A DNA stretch of 64,000 nt from Cyanobium sp. T1B-Tous (GCF_024345475.1 NZ_JAGQBE010000003.1:1-64000), one strand, 5' to 3'; shown: positions 36,232 through 44,564, counted from the stretch's first letter. The notes: a model not told the origin generated them from the sequence alone. Numbers and translations are program-made.

Positions 36232-37335
36232 CTACGCCGCTCCGGTGGCCTCCAGCAAGGTGGCCTCGATCGCGGCTTGATCGAGCTGAAAACCGAGCAC
36301 CACCAGGTCCAGGCCCGCCGGGGGTGCCGGCTGATGCCCAGCTGGTTCTGGCGATCCGGTTTCAAACCAGCACTCCAGCCGTGGGCCGACGGCCTGAATC
36401 TGCAGGGGGCGAGCCTTTCCCTCCAGCCAGAGGCGTCCCTTCAGCCGGATCAGCCCGGGATCCTGGATCAGCTGGCTGAGCTGCCGTTCCAAGGCCGGTC
36501 GGTCAAAGGCACCACTGAGTTGCAGGGCCAGCGACTCCATGGCGACGTGGCTGTGATCGTGGTGATGGTCGTGCTCATGCTCATGCTGATGGTCGTGCTC
36601 ATGGTGGTCATGGGAGGCGTGGCCATCGGCATCGGGCTCCTGCCGCTCCAGACCCAACACCAGCTCTGGTGAGACCGCACCCCGTTCCATGGTCAACACG
36701 GCAGCACCGGGACGCACCTGGGGGATCAGACGCGATTCGAGCTCGTTGAGGGATGCTGCGTCGAGGCAATCCGCCCGGCTGATCAGCACCAGATCGGCTG
36801 CCTCCAGCTGTTCGGCAAACAACTCCTCGATCGCGGACCCATGGTCGAGGCTGGGATCGGCCAAACGTTGGGCCTCCAGGGCGGCGGGGTTGGCCACCAC
36901 AGCTCCGGCGGCCAGCGCCTCTCCGTCCACGACGGCCACCACCCCATTCACCCGAATCCGGGTGCGGATCTCGGGCCACTGCAGAGCGGCGATCAAGGGC
37001 TCGGGCAGGGCGAGTCCGCTGGTTTCCACCACGATGCCGTCGAGGCTGTCGGCGCGCGCCAACAGGGTCTCCATCGTCGGTAAAAAGTCGTCCTGCACGG
37101 TGCAGCAGAGGCAGCCGTTGGCCAATTCCACCAACCGCGAGTCCACCTCGTCCTCTGGACAGAAGCCGCAGCTGCGCAAGAGGGCCCCATCGATCCCCAC
37201 CTCGCCAAATTCATTGACCAGCACCGCGAGGCGCTGGCCGCTGTTCAGGAGCAGATGGCGCAGGAGGGTGGTTTTACCGGCACCGAGAAACCCGGTCACC
37301 ACGGTGACCGGCAGACGTTGCTGAGACGCTGTCAT
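36232..37335 (-). CDS. cobW: CobW-type G3E GTPase (metal chaperone)
   Basis: A 367-residue COG0523 GTPase. It has the P-loop TGFLGAGKTTLL (residues about 14-25), the metal-binding CxCC motif in NGCLCCTV (about 76), the SRADCLD base-recognition motif, and a CobW C-terminal domain (about 275-365). A His/Asp/Glu-rich loop at about residues 238-264 contains roughly a dozen histidines and could hold metal. Members of this family deliver zinc, cobalt or nickel; here the position directly after hupE (2-bp gap) and a cobalamin riboswitch argues for cobalt. A zinc role (ZNG/YeiR-like) is the main alternative. Confidence 0.92.
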   Translation of the reverse strand: MTASQQRLPVTVVTGFLGAGKTTLLRHLLLNSGQRLAVLVNEFGEVGIDGALLRSCGFCPEDEVDSRLVELANGCLCCTVQDDFLPTMETLLARADSLDGIVVETSGLALPEPLIAALQWPEIRTRIRVNGVVAVVDGEALAAGAVVANPAALEAQRLADPSLDHGSAIEELFAEQLEAADLVLISRADCLDAASLNELESRLIPQVRPGAAVLTMERGAVSPELVLGLERQEPDADGHASHDHHEHDHQHEHEHDHHHDHSHVAMESLALQLSGAFDRPALERQLSQLIQDPGLIRLKGRLWLEGKARPLQIQAVGPRLECWFETGSPEPAGHQPAPPAGLDLVVLGFQLDQAAIEATLLEATGAA

Positions 37336-37337
37336 CG

Positions 37338-38006
37338 TCAGCCGGCCACGGCCGCGACGGCCCAGCTCGCTCCACAGCCGGCGAGGGCCAGGGCCACCCA
37401 GCGCAGGGTGGCGGGGGACAGACGGGAGGCCAGGGGCCGAAGCAGCACCAGGGCAAGGATCAGCAAGCCCCCCTGGCTGATCAGCAATCCAGCGGCGTAG
37501 GCCGCCACCGGCATCGATGTCCAGCCGAAGACCGGGCCACTCAGCACATAACCGTGCAGGGCCATGGCAGGCAGCAGCAGCCCCAGGGGCAGGCGTCGCA
37601 GGAGCACCAGCGCCTCCAACACCAGGGTGCAGGCCACCAGGACTTCAGCACCGGGCAGACCGGGCCAGAGCAGGCCGGCTCCACTGCCCAGCAAGCCGAT
37701 CACCAAGAGGCCGAGGGCCCAGCGCAGGCGGCGCTGCAGGCCCACCAGCGAAAGAGCGAGCAGGAACAGCAGATGGTCAGGACCAAGCACGGGGTGGGCC
37801 AGACCACTCAGCACCCCGTTGAAGACGGTGGGCTTCAGCTGACCGAGGTCTGCAACGTGGTGGGCCTGGGCTGGGGCACCCAGCAGCAGGCAAGCCACTA
37901 GGGCCGTGGCCAGAACAGCTGTGCCGCCTAGCACTGGGCTAGGCCAGGATTGGACCCGCAGGGTTGGTCCACGCAGACCTGGCGTCTGGGTCGTCTGATC
38001 AGTCAT
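37338..38006 (-). CDS. hupE: HupE/UreJ family transporter, probable cobalt uptake
   Basis: A 222-residue membrane protein with a cleavable-looking N-terminal signal ending at AQA before HHVADLG, then about six transmembrane segments. The signature motif of the family is present: GLAHPVLGPDHLLFLLALSL, where the His and Asp residues are metal ligands in HupE/UreJ. Such proteins carry nickel or cobalt. The cobalamin riboswitch just upstream on the same strand, and cobW downstream, point to cobalt for B12. The ATG at 38006 follows the riboswitch by about 30 nt; a start at 38036 would fall inside the riboswitch and is rejected. Confidence 0.88.
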   Translation of the reverse strand: MTDQTTQTPGLRGPTLRVQSWPSPVLGGTAVLATALVACLLLGAPAQAHHVADLGQLKPTVFNGVLSGLAHPVLGPDHLLFLLALSLVGLQRRLRWALGLLVIGLLGSGAGLLWPGLPGAEVLVACTLVLEALVLLRRLPLGLLLPAMALHGYVLSGPVFGWTSMPVAAYAAGLLISQGGLLILALVLLRPLASRLSPATLRWVALALAGCGASWAVAAVAG

Positions 38007-38034
38007 GGGTCCGGTCCGCGCCGAGGGAAGAAAC

Positions 38035-38165
38035 AAGACCGGCGGGCGTTCTGACTGGACGGTCGAGATGACGCGCCTTCACAGCTGCGGGACAGTGCCG
38101 GATTCGCACCGGACTTTCCCCCTTTCGTCCGGTGGCTGTTCCCCACCGGAACCGGTGTGCTGATG
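38035..38165 (-). promoter_or_regulatory. Cobalamin riboswitch, short type
   Basis: Read on the minus strand the region holds the conserved cobalamin-aptamer core: GGGGAACAGCC, then GGGGGAAAGTCCGGTGCGAA, TCCGGCACTG, TCCCGCAGCTGTGAAGG, and the B12-box-like AGTCAGAACGCCCGCC. A closing helix is possible between ACCGG (38151-38155) and CCGGT (38038-38042). The GCCACTG segment and outer arms of the large class are missing, so this is a compact class II-like form. It precedes hupE by about 30 nt and should lower hupE-cobW expression when cobalamin is plentiful. Confidence 0.9.
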
Positions 38166-38181
38166 CTATCGGCCTGTCGCC

Positions 38182-38706
38182 CTATCGGCAGGCCAGGCTG
38201 TCGCGGGTGGCCACGCCCGACACCGGATTGGTGCCTGTGGCCCTCTGGCAGAGGGCCTTCTGCTCGGGCAGATCGAGCACCGCGTCACTGAAGTCGGCTC
38301 CATCGATGCGGGCCCCCTTGAAGTGGCTCTGCATCAGCATTCCGTTGCGCAACACCGCACCGCGCAGGTCAGCGTCCTCGAAGTGGCTGGCAAAGGCCAC
38401 CACGTCCTCCAGGTTGGCGCCCTGCAGATCGGTGCCGCGCAGGTCGCTGCTGTTGAACACCGCCCCGCGCAGGTCGGTGCCGCTGAGGTCAAACCCGGCC
38501 AGGGAGGCCTTGAGAAACTCCTGCTGCTGCAGGTTGCGGCCGTGCATATCGGGCTGAAGGTCCTGCAGCGAGCGCTGGCTGCGCAATTCGGGCGCGGTGA
38601 TGGCCCAGGCCGGTGATACCGCTAGGCACCAGGCCAGGAGGACGCCAAGCGCCCCCATGGCCCACCCGGACCAACGGGTCAGGCGGGTTGCTGTCAGGGG
38701 GCCCAT
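38182..38706 (-). CDS. Exported pentapeptide repeat protein
   Basis: About 174 residues: a signal peptide (WAMGALGVLLAWCLAVSPAWA, cleavage after AWA, only part shown) and then a run of pentapeptide repeats of the A(D/N)LxX type, for example FDLSGTDLRGAVFNSSDLRG and ANLEDVVAFASHFEDADLRG. Such repeats fold as a right-handed beta-helix. The C-terminus carries two cysteines (ALC and LACR) that may form a disulfide. Cyanobacteria have lumenal pentapeptide proteins of this kind with unknown roles. Starts at 38730 or 38733 are also possible but approach within 4-7 bp of the divergent gene. Confidence 0.82.
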   Translation of the reverse strand: MGPLTATRLTRWSGWAMGALGVLLAWCLAVSPAWAITAPELRSQRSLQDLQPDMHGRNLQQQEFLKASLAGFDLSGTDLRGAVFNSSDLRGTDLQGANLEDVVAFASHFEDADLRGAVLRNGMLMQSHFKGARIDGADFSDAVLDLPEQKALCQRATGTNPVSGVATRDSLACR

Positions 38707-38736
38707 GGGCGCGCACTTACGGTGGGTCATCAAGTT

Positions 38737-39402
38737 ATGTCAACCATGGTCATGGCCCTGCGGGTGGTGGTTCCCCCCCACCCTCTGATCGGTCACTGGT
38801 TGGGGGTGTTGCGCGACCGCCACACGCCTGGCGCCCTCTATGCCACCGCCACCACCGAACTGGGGCGTTGGCTGAGTTATGAGGCCCTGCGCGACTGGCT
38901 GCCCCATCGGCGTGTCGACCTGGACACTCCCCTGGCCTCGACCCAGGCCGATCTGGTGGACGCCACCATTCCCTTGGTGGCCCTGCCGCTGCTCACGGCT
39001 GGGCTGGGTCTGTGGCAAGGGGCGCAAGCCGTCTTGCCATCCGCCCGCGTGGTCCACCTTTGGGAGCAGCAGGGGGAGATCGCGGGGCTGGACTCTCCCA
39101 TCGAACCCCGGGCCGGTGTGCTGCTGTTCTGCGCGGAGTTGAGCGACGGTGAACGGTTGATTCGGGTGCTCGATCGGCTTGCCGAGCTGGGGGTGGGGGG
39201 CGATCGGCTCCGGGTCGTCACGGCCCTCGCATCCGCCCCTGGACTTCAGACCTTGGGGGAACGTCACGGTCATCTCACCCTCTACACCGCCGCGATTGAC
39301 CCTGAGCTCAATGGGCTCGGTCAAATCGTGCCTGGCATCGGGGCCGTGACGGAGCGTCTCTTCGCGGGCACGGTGCTGGAAAGCGCAGCGCGCCCTGCCT
39401 AG
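38737..39402 (+). CDS. Uracil phosphoribosyltransferase-like protein, PRPP loop not conserved
   Basis: A 221-residue homologue of uracil phosphoribosyltransferase. It keeps the fold landmarks: VVVPPHPLIGHWLGVLRDRH, a WLSYEALRDWLP segment, the VALPLLTAGLGLW block (family VPILRAGLGM) and LYTAAIDPELNGLGQIVPGIG near the end. However, the PRPP-binding loop, usually VDPMLATGGS, reads FCAELSDGER, and the final uracil-binding GDAGDRxFGT reads GAVTERLFAGT. Key Asp, Thr and Gly residues are therefore missing. I infer a protein that has lost or changed activity. The ATG at 38737 is preferred; ATG 38746 and 38752 are alternatives. Confidence 0.8.
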   Translation: MSTMVMALRVVVPPHPLIGHWLGVLRDRHTPGALYATATTELGRWLSYEALRDWLPHRRVDLDTPLASTQADLVDATIPLVALPLLTAGLGLWQGAQAVLPSARVVHLWEQQGEIAGLDSPIEPRAGVLLFCAELSDGERLIRVLDRLAELGVGGDRLRVVTALASAPGLQTLGERHGHLTLYTAAIDPELNGLGQIVPGIGAVTERLFAGTVLESAARPA

Positions 39403-39427
39403 TCTGACCGCAGAGAATTCCGGATTG

Positions 39428-39712
39428 ATGGGCGATCGCAGCGGCAACGCCAACTCAGCGGGCAGCGGCGCCCTGAGCGTGCTGGCAGGGGCGGTGATCG
39501 GAGCCGCGGGGCTGGCCTGGTGGTTGCTGTCGGAAGCGGAACGGCGACGCCTTGAAGCGGACCGCCCTCGGCGTCAGCGCTCCATCCGGCTCCAGGACAC
39601 ACCGGCCGCCGAACCCCACACCGAGCGCGACCTGCACGATCGGGTGCACGAGCTCAACCAGGCGATCGATGACGTGCGTCGCCAGCTGGAAACCATGAAC
39701 CCCCAGACCTGA
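39428..39712 (+). CDS. Small single-span membrane protein of unknown function
   Basis: A 94-residue protein with one predicted transmembrane helix ([20 protein letters not shown], about residues 15-34), then a basic segment ([16 protein letters not shown]) that should stay in the cytoplasm, and a C-terminal helix with coiled-coil character ([20 protein letters not shown]). The ATG at 39428 is used; a TTG directly before it would add one residue. It sits between the UPRT-like gene (25-bp gap) and ilvD (56-bp gap). Confidence 0.72.
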   Translation: MGDRSGNANSAGSGALSVLAGAVIGAAGLAWWLLSEAERRRLEADRPRRQRSIRLQDTPAAEPHTERDLHDRVHELNQAIDDVRRQLETMNPQT

Positions 39713-39768
39713 TCCCTCGAGGCCCTTGGCGCCGCTCGGTAGGTTTCTCCCAGCCTGACAATTCGCCC

Positions 39769-41439
39769 ATGCTCCGCTCCGCCGCGATCACCCAGGGGAT
39801 CCAGCGCTCCCCCAACCGCGCCATGCTGCGGGCCGTGGGTTTCGGTGACGGCGACTTCAGCAAGCCGATCATCGGCATCGCCAACGGCTACAGCACGATC
39901 ACGCCTTGCAACCTGGGGTTGAACGACCTGGCCCAGCGGGCCGAAGAAGCGGCCCACGCCGCCGGCGCCATGCCGCAACTGTTCGGCACGATCACCGTGA
40001 GCGACGGGATCTCGATGGGCACGGAGGGGATGAAATATTCCCTCGTGAGCCGGGAGGTGATCGCCGATTCGATCGAAACCGCCTGCAATGGTCAGAGCAT
40101 GGATGCGCTGCTGGCGATCGGTGGCTGTGACAAGAACATGCCCGGGGCCATGCTGGCCATGGCCCGCATGAACATCCCCGCGATCTTCGTGTACGGCGGC
40201 ACGATCAAGCCCGGCAAACTCGGCGCCTGCGACCTCACCGTGGTGAGCGCCTTCGAGGCGGTGGGTCAGTACAGCGGCGGCCGCATCGATGAGCAGGAGC
40301 TCACGGCGATCGAGAAGAACGCCTGCCCCGGCGCCGGCAGCTGCGGCGGCATGTTCACCGCCAACACCATGAGTGCGGCGTTCGAGGCGATGGGCCTGAG
40401 CCTGCCCTCCAGCTCCACCATGGCCGCCGAAGACCCCGAGAAGGCGGACAGTGCGGCCCGCAGTGCCGAGGTGCTGGCGGAGGCGATCAAGGCCAACATC
40501 TGCCCGCGGGATCTGATGACCCGCGAGGCCTTCGAGAACGCCATCAGCGTGATCATGGCCGTGGGTGGCTCCACCAATTCGGTGCTGCACCTGCTGGCCG
40601 TGGCCCGTACCGCCGGGGTGCCGCTGAGCATCGACGACTTCGAAACGATCCGCCAGCGGGTGCCGGTGATCTGCGATCTCAAGCCCAGCGGCCGCTACGT
40701 GACCGTGGATCTGCATCAGGCCGGCGGCATTCCCCAGGTGATGAAGCTGCTCCTGGATGCGGGCCTGCTCCACGGCGACTGCACAACCATCGAGGGCAAG
40801 ACCCTGAAGCAGGTGCTGGCGGATGTGCCCTCCGAGCCGCCCGCCGGCCAGGACGTGATCCGCCCCCTCAGCAACCCTCTCTATGCCAAGGGCCACCTGG
40901 CGATCCTCAAGGGAAATCTGGCGGAGGAGGGTGCCGTGGCCAAGATTAGCGGCGTCAAGAACCCGGTGATCACAGGCCCGGCACGGGTGTTCGAAAGCGA
41001 GGAAACCTGTCTGGCCGCCATCCTCGACAAGCAGATCAACCCCGGCGATGTGGTGGTGGTGCGACAGGAAGGGCCCGTGGGTGGCCCCGGCATGCGCGAG
41101 ATGCTCAGCCCCACCGCCGCGATCGTGGGCCAGGGCCTGCTGGATTCGGTGGCCCTGATCACCGATGGGCGCTTTTCCGGCGGCTCCTTCGGCTTGGTGG
41201 TGGGCCATGTGGCCCCCGAAGCCGCCGTGGGGGGCACCATTGGCCTGGTGCAGGAGGGCGACAGCATCACGGTGGATGCCAACCAGCTGCTGATCCAGCT
41301 GAACGTCGATGACGGTGAGATCGCCCGTCGTCGCGCTGCCTGGGTGAGGCCCGAGCCCCGCTACCGCACAGGCGTGCTGGGCAAATATGCCCGTCAGGTG
41401 AGCAGCAGCAGCCTCGGCGCCGTGACCGACCAGCCCTGA
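39769..41439 (+). CDS. ilvD: Dihydroxy-acid dehydratase
   Basis: Dehydrates dihydroxyisovalerate and dihydroxymethylvalerate to the keto acids for valine, isoleucine and leucine synthesis. The 556-residue protein carries the iron-sulfur cysteines in [13 protein letters not shown] and [15 protein letters not shown], plus the C-terminal [10 protein letters not shown] block, all typical of the [2Fe-2S] IlvD/Edd family. It starts [20 protein letters not shown]. The product feeds ilvE, at 1.6 kb. It converges on a small minus-strand gene with a 20-bp gap. Confidence 0.97.
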   Translation: MLRSAAITQGIQRSPNRAMLRAVGFGDGDFSKPIIGIANGYSTITPCNLGLNDLAQRAEEAAHAAGAMPQLFGTITVSDGISMGTEGMKYSLVSREVIADSIETACNGQSMDALLAIGGCDKNMPGAMLAMARMNIPAIFVYGGTIKPGKLGACDLTVVSAFEAVGQYSGGRIDEQELTAIEKNACPGAGSCGGMFTANTMSAAFEAMGLSLPSSSTMAAEDPEKADSAARSAEVLAEAIKANICPRDLMTREAFENAISVIMAVGGSTNSVLHLLAVARTAGVPLSIDDFETIRQRVPVICDLKPSGRYVTVDLHQAGGIPQVMKLLLDAGLLHGDCTTIEGKTLKQVLADVPSEPPAGQDVIRPLSNPLYAKGHLAILKGNLAEEGAVAKISGVKNPVITGPARVFESEETCLAAILDKQINPGDVVVVRQEGPVGGPGMREMLSPTAAIVGQGLLDSVALITDGRFSGGSFGLVVGHVAPEAAVGGTIGLVQEGDSITVDANQLLIQLNVDDGEIARRRAAWVRPEPRYRTGVLGKYARQVSSSSLGAVTDQP

Positions 41440-41459
41440 GCCCCAGGTGTGGGCAGTGC

Positions 41460-41846
41460 TCAGTCCATCGGGAGCAGCAGGGCCCGCAGCCGGCGGGCCA
41501 GCGCTTCTAAGGACGCCCCATCGGCTGGGCGCTCACAGCGTTCTCCGGATGTGCCATCCATCCACACCGGATGGCTCCCATGCCAGAGCAGGGGACGCTC
41601 CGGGTCGTCACACCAGGCCAGATTGAGGTTGAGCTCACCGCCGCTGCGATAGATCTCAAGTTCAAGATCTTCCTGAGGCCAGCGTGACCCATCCGGCTGG
41701 CGGGCCTCCAGACGCAGGCAGCAGTCGTCCAGCTGCTGGGTGCCATCGATCGGGAGCACCGCGTGACGCAGAGGCTTGCGGCAGAGGTCGGCAGCAGCAG
41801 CCACCAACTGCTGCAGGTTGGTGTTGACCAGCTCAGGGGTAGCCAC
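41460..41846 (-). CDS. Conserved-looking protein of unknown function
   Basis: About 128 residues from a GTG start, or 144 from an ATG at 41894 that would lie well inside the CIA30 gene. The sequence is soluble with two tryptophan-rich strands (LNLNLAWCDDPERPLLWHGS and HPVWMDGTSGERCER) and four or five cysteines. I do not recognise the family. Its 5' end overlaps the CIA30-family gene by 14 nt in the same direction, which places it at the end of the pgl operon. Confidence 0.68.
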   Translation of the reverse strand: MATPELVNTNLQQLVAAAADLCRKPLRHAVLPIDGTQQLDDCCLRLEARQPDGSRWPQEDLELEIYRSGGELNLNLAWCDDPERPLLWHGSHPVWMDGTSGERCERPADGASLEALARRLRALLLPMD

Positions 41847-42375
41847 GAATTGAGAGCAGTTCGAGATGGATCGGACCCGATCGGAAGCCCGCATTCAGGC
41901 CTCCATCATCGGCGAATCGGGAGTGCAGGACCTGCAGGCGGGTGATGCGGGCGGGATCGAATCGCAGCGGTAGGCCCACCGGTTTTGCCCGAACGGACGC
42001 CCGCAGTGCGTTGAAGGGAATGCGCACCAAGGTGGTGCCCTCCATGTCCGTTCCGAATTCGATCACCCAGCGCAAACCACCAGGGATCAGGTTGGTCAGC
42101 CCTGCCAAGCCATCGGCGCAGGCCAGCGCCAATTTGAAGCGACGTCCCTCGCCCACGAGGTCGAGCTCCAGGCCCTCGCATCCGGAAAGATCCAGGGGAG
42201 GCGAAAACAGGGGGGAGCGGCAACTGATGAAGCCGCCTCCCTCTTCGATCAGCAGGCCATCAAACACCAGGCCCTGGGGACCGACCTGGCAGCTGCCCTG
42301 GCTGCGCCCTCCCATCACGGTGTCGTTGAGGGCGTGCCAGCCACTGAAGCCGTCCCCGGAAGCGATCGGAATCAT
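41833..42375 (-). CDS. CIA30 family protein
   Basis: A 180-residue protein of the CIA30 (complex I intermediate-associated protein 30) family, a carbohydrate-binding-like beta-sandwich fold. Key blocks are WHALNDTVMGGRSQGS near the N-terminus, GGFISCRSPLFSPP in the middle and the RITRLQVLHSRFADDGGLNAGFRSG ending (partial). In cyanobacteria the role is unclear; complex I (NDH-1) assembly is possible by name only. It overlaps pgl by 4 nt and the next gene by 14 nt. Confidence 0.87.
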   Translation of the reverse strand: MIPIASGDGFSGWHALNDTVMGGRSQGSCQVGPQGLVFDGLLIEEGGGFISCRSPLFSPPLDLSGCEGLELDLVGEGRRFKLALACADGLAGLTNLIPGGLRWVIEFGTDMEGTTLVRIPFNALRASVRAKPVGLPLRFDPARITRLQVLHSRFADDGGLNAGFRSGPIHLELLSIRGYP

Positions 42376-43121
42376 GGGGCCACCCCTGCGGCCGCGGCGC
42401 GGTCAGCCAGGATCCACACTTCGGTGTTGGGCCGAACCAGCTTGGCTGGGGTGCGCTCGGGGGATTCCTGGGGATCCAGCAGGCGTTGCAGCGCCTGCAC
42501 CTTGCCTGCACCACTCACGAGAAACAACACCTGCCGGGCCGCCGAGAGCGTTGGGGCGGTGAAGGTCACACGGGGGAGTCCCTTGCCTTCCCCGAGGGTG
42601 ACGGCCCGGTCGATCACCGAGGTGGCCGGGGTGCCTGGAAACAACGATGCCGTGTGGCCGTCATCGCCCAGCCCCAGCAGCACCAGGTCGAGCACCGGTG
42701 GGGTGGTGCGACAGAGCTGCTGCAGCATCTCCCCATAGGCTTCGGCCCCCTGTTCGGGAGTGGCCAGGTGGGTGGGTACGGCATGAAGACAGGCGCGGCG
42801 GCCTGGTCCCTCGGCCAGCAGGGTTTCGCGCAGCATGCGGGCATTGCTGGAGGGGTCCTCGGCGGGCACCCAGCGCTCATCCCCCAGCAGCACATCCACC
42901 CGATCCCAGGGGAGATGCTGCTGGCCGAGCAACCGGTAGGCCGCCTTGGGCGTTTCCCCTCCGGCTAGGGCGATCTGGGCCCGGTCCCGCTCTGCCAGCA
43001 CGAGGTCGAGGGCCGTGCCGATGGCTTGGGCGGTTCGGGTGGCGAGCTCCTCGGCGGAGTCGGCCACAACCAGGTGATACCGGGTCGTGGCTGGGTTGGA
43101 GGAGGAGGTGGGGGAAGGCAT
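42372..43121 (-). CDS. pgl: 6-phosphogluconolactonase
   Basis: Hydrolyses 6-phosphogluconolactone in the oxidative pentose phosphate pathway, the main route of sugar breakdown in cyanobacteria in the dark. The 249-residue protein shows ALAGGETPKAAYRLL, VDVLLGDERWVPAEDPSSNA and LVLLGLGDDGHTASLFPGT, the three conserved blocks of the family. It lies 24 bp after gnd, whose substrate it makes, so gnd and pgl are probably one transcript. Confidence 0.95.
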   Translation of the reverse strand: MPSPTSSSNPATTRYHLVVADSAEELATRTAQAIGTALDLVLAERDRAQIALAGGETPKAAYRLLGQQHLPWDRVDVLLGDERWVPAEDPSSNARMLRETLLAEGPGRRACLHAVPTHLATPEQGAEAYGEMLQQLCRTTPPVLDLVLLGLGDDGHTASLFPGTPATSVIDRAVTLGEGKGLPRVTFTAPTLSAARQVLFLVSGAGKVQALQRLLDPQESPERTPAKLVRPNTEVWILADRAAAAGVAP

Positions 43122-43145
43122 GGCCGCGGGCTCCGGGCAGAGGCC

Positions 43146-44564
43146 TCAGTCAAGCCATTCCGTGTGGAAGCTGCCTGCTTTGTCGACCCGCTCGTAGGTG
43201 TGGGATCCGAAGCAGTCGCGCATGGCCTGCACAAGGTTCTGGGGCAGGCGGCCGCTGCGGTAACTATCGATGTAGTCGAGGGTGCTGCTGAGGCATGGCA
43301 CGGGAATGCCCGCCAGCGCCGCCCCGGCCACCACCTGGCGCAGGCCCGGCAGGCGACGGTTGATCTGGTCAGCAAACCAGGGGTCCAGCATCAGATTGGG
43401 CAGGGAGGGATTGGCCCCATAGGCGTTCTGAATGCGCTGCAGCAAGCGGGCCCGAATGATGCAACCCCCCTTCCAGATCTGGCCAATCGAAGAGAAGTTG
43501 AGGTTGTAGTTGTGGAGCTTGGAAGCCTCCTGCAGCAGGGCCATGCCCTGGCCGTAGCTCACGATGCAGGCGGCAATGCAGGCATCGCGCACAGGGCCCA
43601 TCCCATCTTCTGGGGTTCCCAGCGAGAAGGTGTGGGGGGCCGGAGCCGGAAGCAGGGCGCCGGCTTTGAGGCGCTCCGGCCTCAGCGAGCTCAGCACCCT
43701 GGCGTTCAGGGCGGCGTAGATCGTCGGCACGGGCACCCCCATCTCCAGGGCGCTCACCACGGTCCACAGACCTGTGCCCTTCTGTCCCGCGGCATCCACA
43801 ATCGCCTCCACCAGATCGCCCCCCGTTTCCGGATCTTTGGTGCGCAGGCACACCTCAGTGATCTCCACCAGGAAGGAGGCCAGTTCTTCGGTGTCATTCC
43901 AGCCAGCGAGCACGTCGGCCATCTGGTCGCCGTTCAGGCCGCCCACCCGCTTCATCAGGTCGTAGGCCTCCGCGAGGATCTGCTCAATGCCGTACTCGAT
44001 GCCGTTGTGCACGGTCTTGACGAAGTGGCCAGCGCCCCCAGGCCCGATGTAGGTGACGCAAGGGCCGTCATCCACCTGGGCCGCCATCTTGCGCACCAGC
44101 GGTTCAATGGCGTCGTACGCCGCCTTGGTGCCACCCGGCATCATGCTGGGCCCCTCCAGGGCGCCCTTGGCGCCACCGGACACGCCCATGCCGATGTAGC
44201 CGAAGCTCTTGCTCTCCAACTCGGCGACGCGGCGTTCCGTGTCGGTGTAGAGCGAGTTGCCACCGTCGATGAGCAGGTCCCCCTCTTCGAGGTAGGGAGA
44301 GATGGCGGCGATGGTGTCGTCCACCGGTTGGCCCGCCTTCACCATCATCAGGATGCGCCGAGGCCGCTCGAGTGCCGCCACAAACTCCTGGAGGGTGGCG
44401 GCGCCCACGATGTCTTTACCCGCCCCGCGACCGGCAAGGAACTCCTCGGTTTTGGCGAAGGTGCGGTTGTACACCACCGAGGAGTAACCGTTGCGCTCCG
44501 CATTGAGCACCAGGTTTTCTCCCATCACACCGAGACCGATCAGGCCGAAATGTGCCTTGCCCAT
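43146..44564 (-). CDS. gnd: 6-phosphogluconate dehydrogenase, decarboxylating
   Basis: Oxidatively decarboxylates 6-phosphogluconate to ribulose-5-phosphate with NADP. The 472-residue protein has the N-terminal Rossmann motif FGLIGLGVMGENLVLNAERN, the substrate block GGAKGALEGPSMMPGG (family GGxxGAxxGPSxMPGG), and the catalytic lysine region GAGHFVKTVHNGIEYG. I chose the ATG at 44564 (MGKAHFGLIG); the frame opens six codons earlier. It sits in the order glgC-gnd-pgl. Confidence 0.97.
   Translation of the reverse strand: MGKAHFGLIGLGVMGENLVLNAERNGYSSVVYNRTFAKTEEFLAGRGAGKDIVGAATLQEFVAALERPRRILMMVKAGQPVDDTIAAISPYLEEGDLLIDGGNSLYTDTERRVAELESKSFGYIGMGVSGGAKGALEGPSMMPGGTKAAYDAIEPLVRKMAAQVDDGPCVTYIGPGGAGHFVKTVHNGIEYGIEQILAEAYDLMKRVGGLNGDQMADVLAGWNDTEELASFLVEITEVCLRTKDPETGGDLVEAIVDAAGQKGTGLWTVVSALEMGVPVPTIYAALNARVLSSLRPERLKAGALLPAPAPHTFSLGTPEDGMGPVRDACIAACIVSYGQGMALLQEASKLHNYNLNFSSIGQIWKGGCIIRARLLQRIQNAYGANPSLPNLMLDPWFADQINRRLPGLRQVVAGAALAGIPVPCLSSTLDYIDSYRSGRLPQNLVQAMRDCFGSHTYERVDKAGSFHTEWLD

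Noticed and set aside
38007-38036. Upstream start for hupE at 38036
   Set aside because: It would put the start codon inside the 3' edge of the cobalamin aptamer, and the added residues are not part of the signal peptide.
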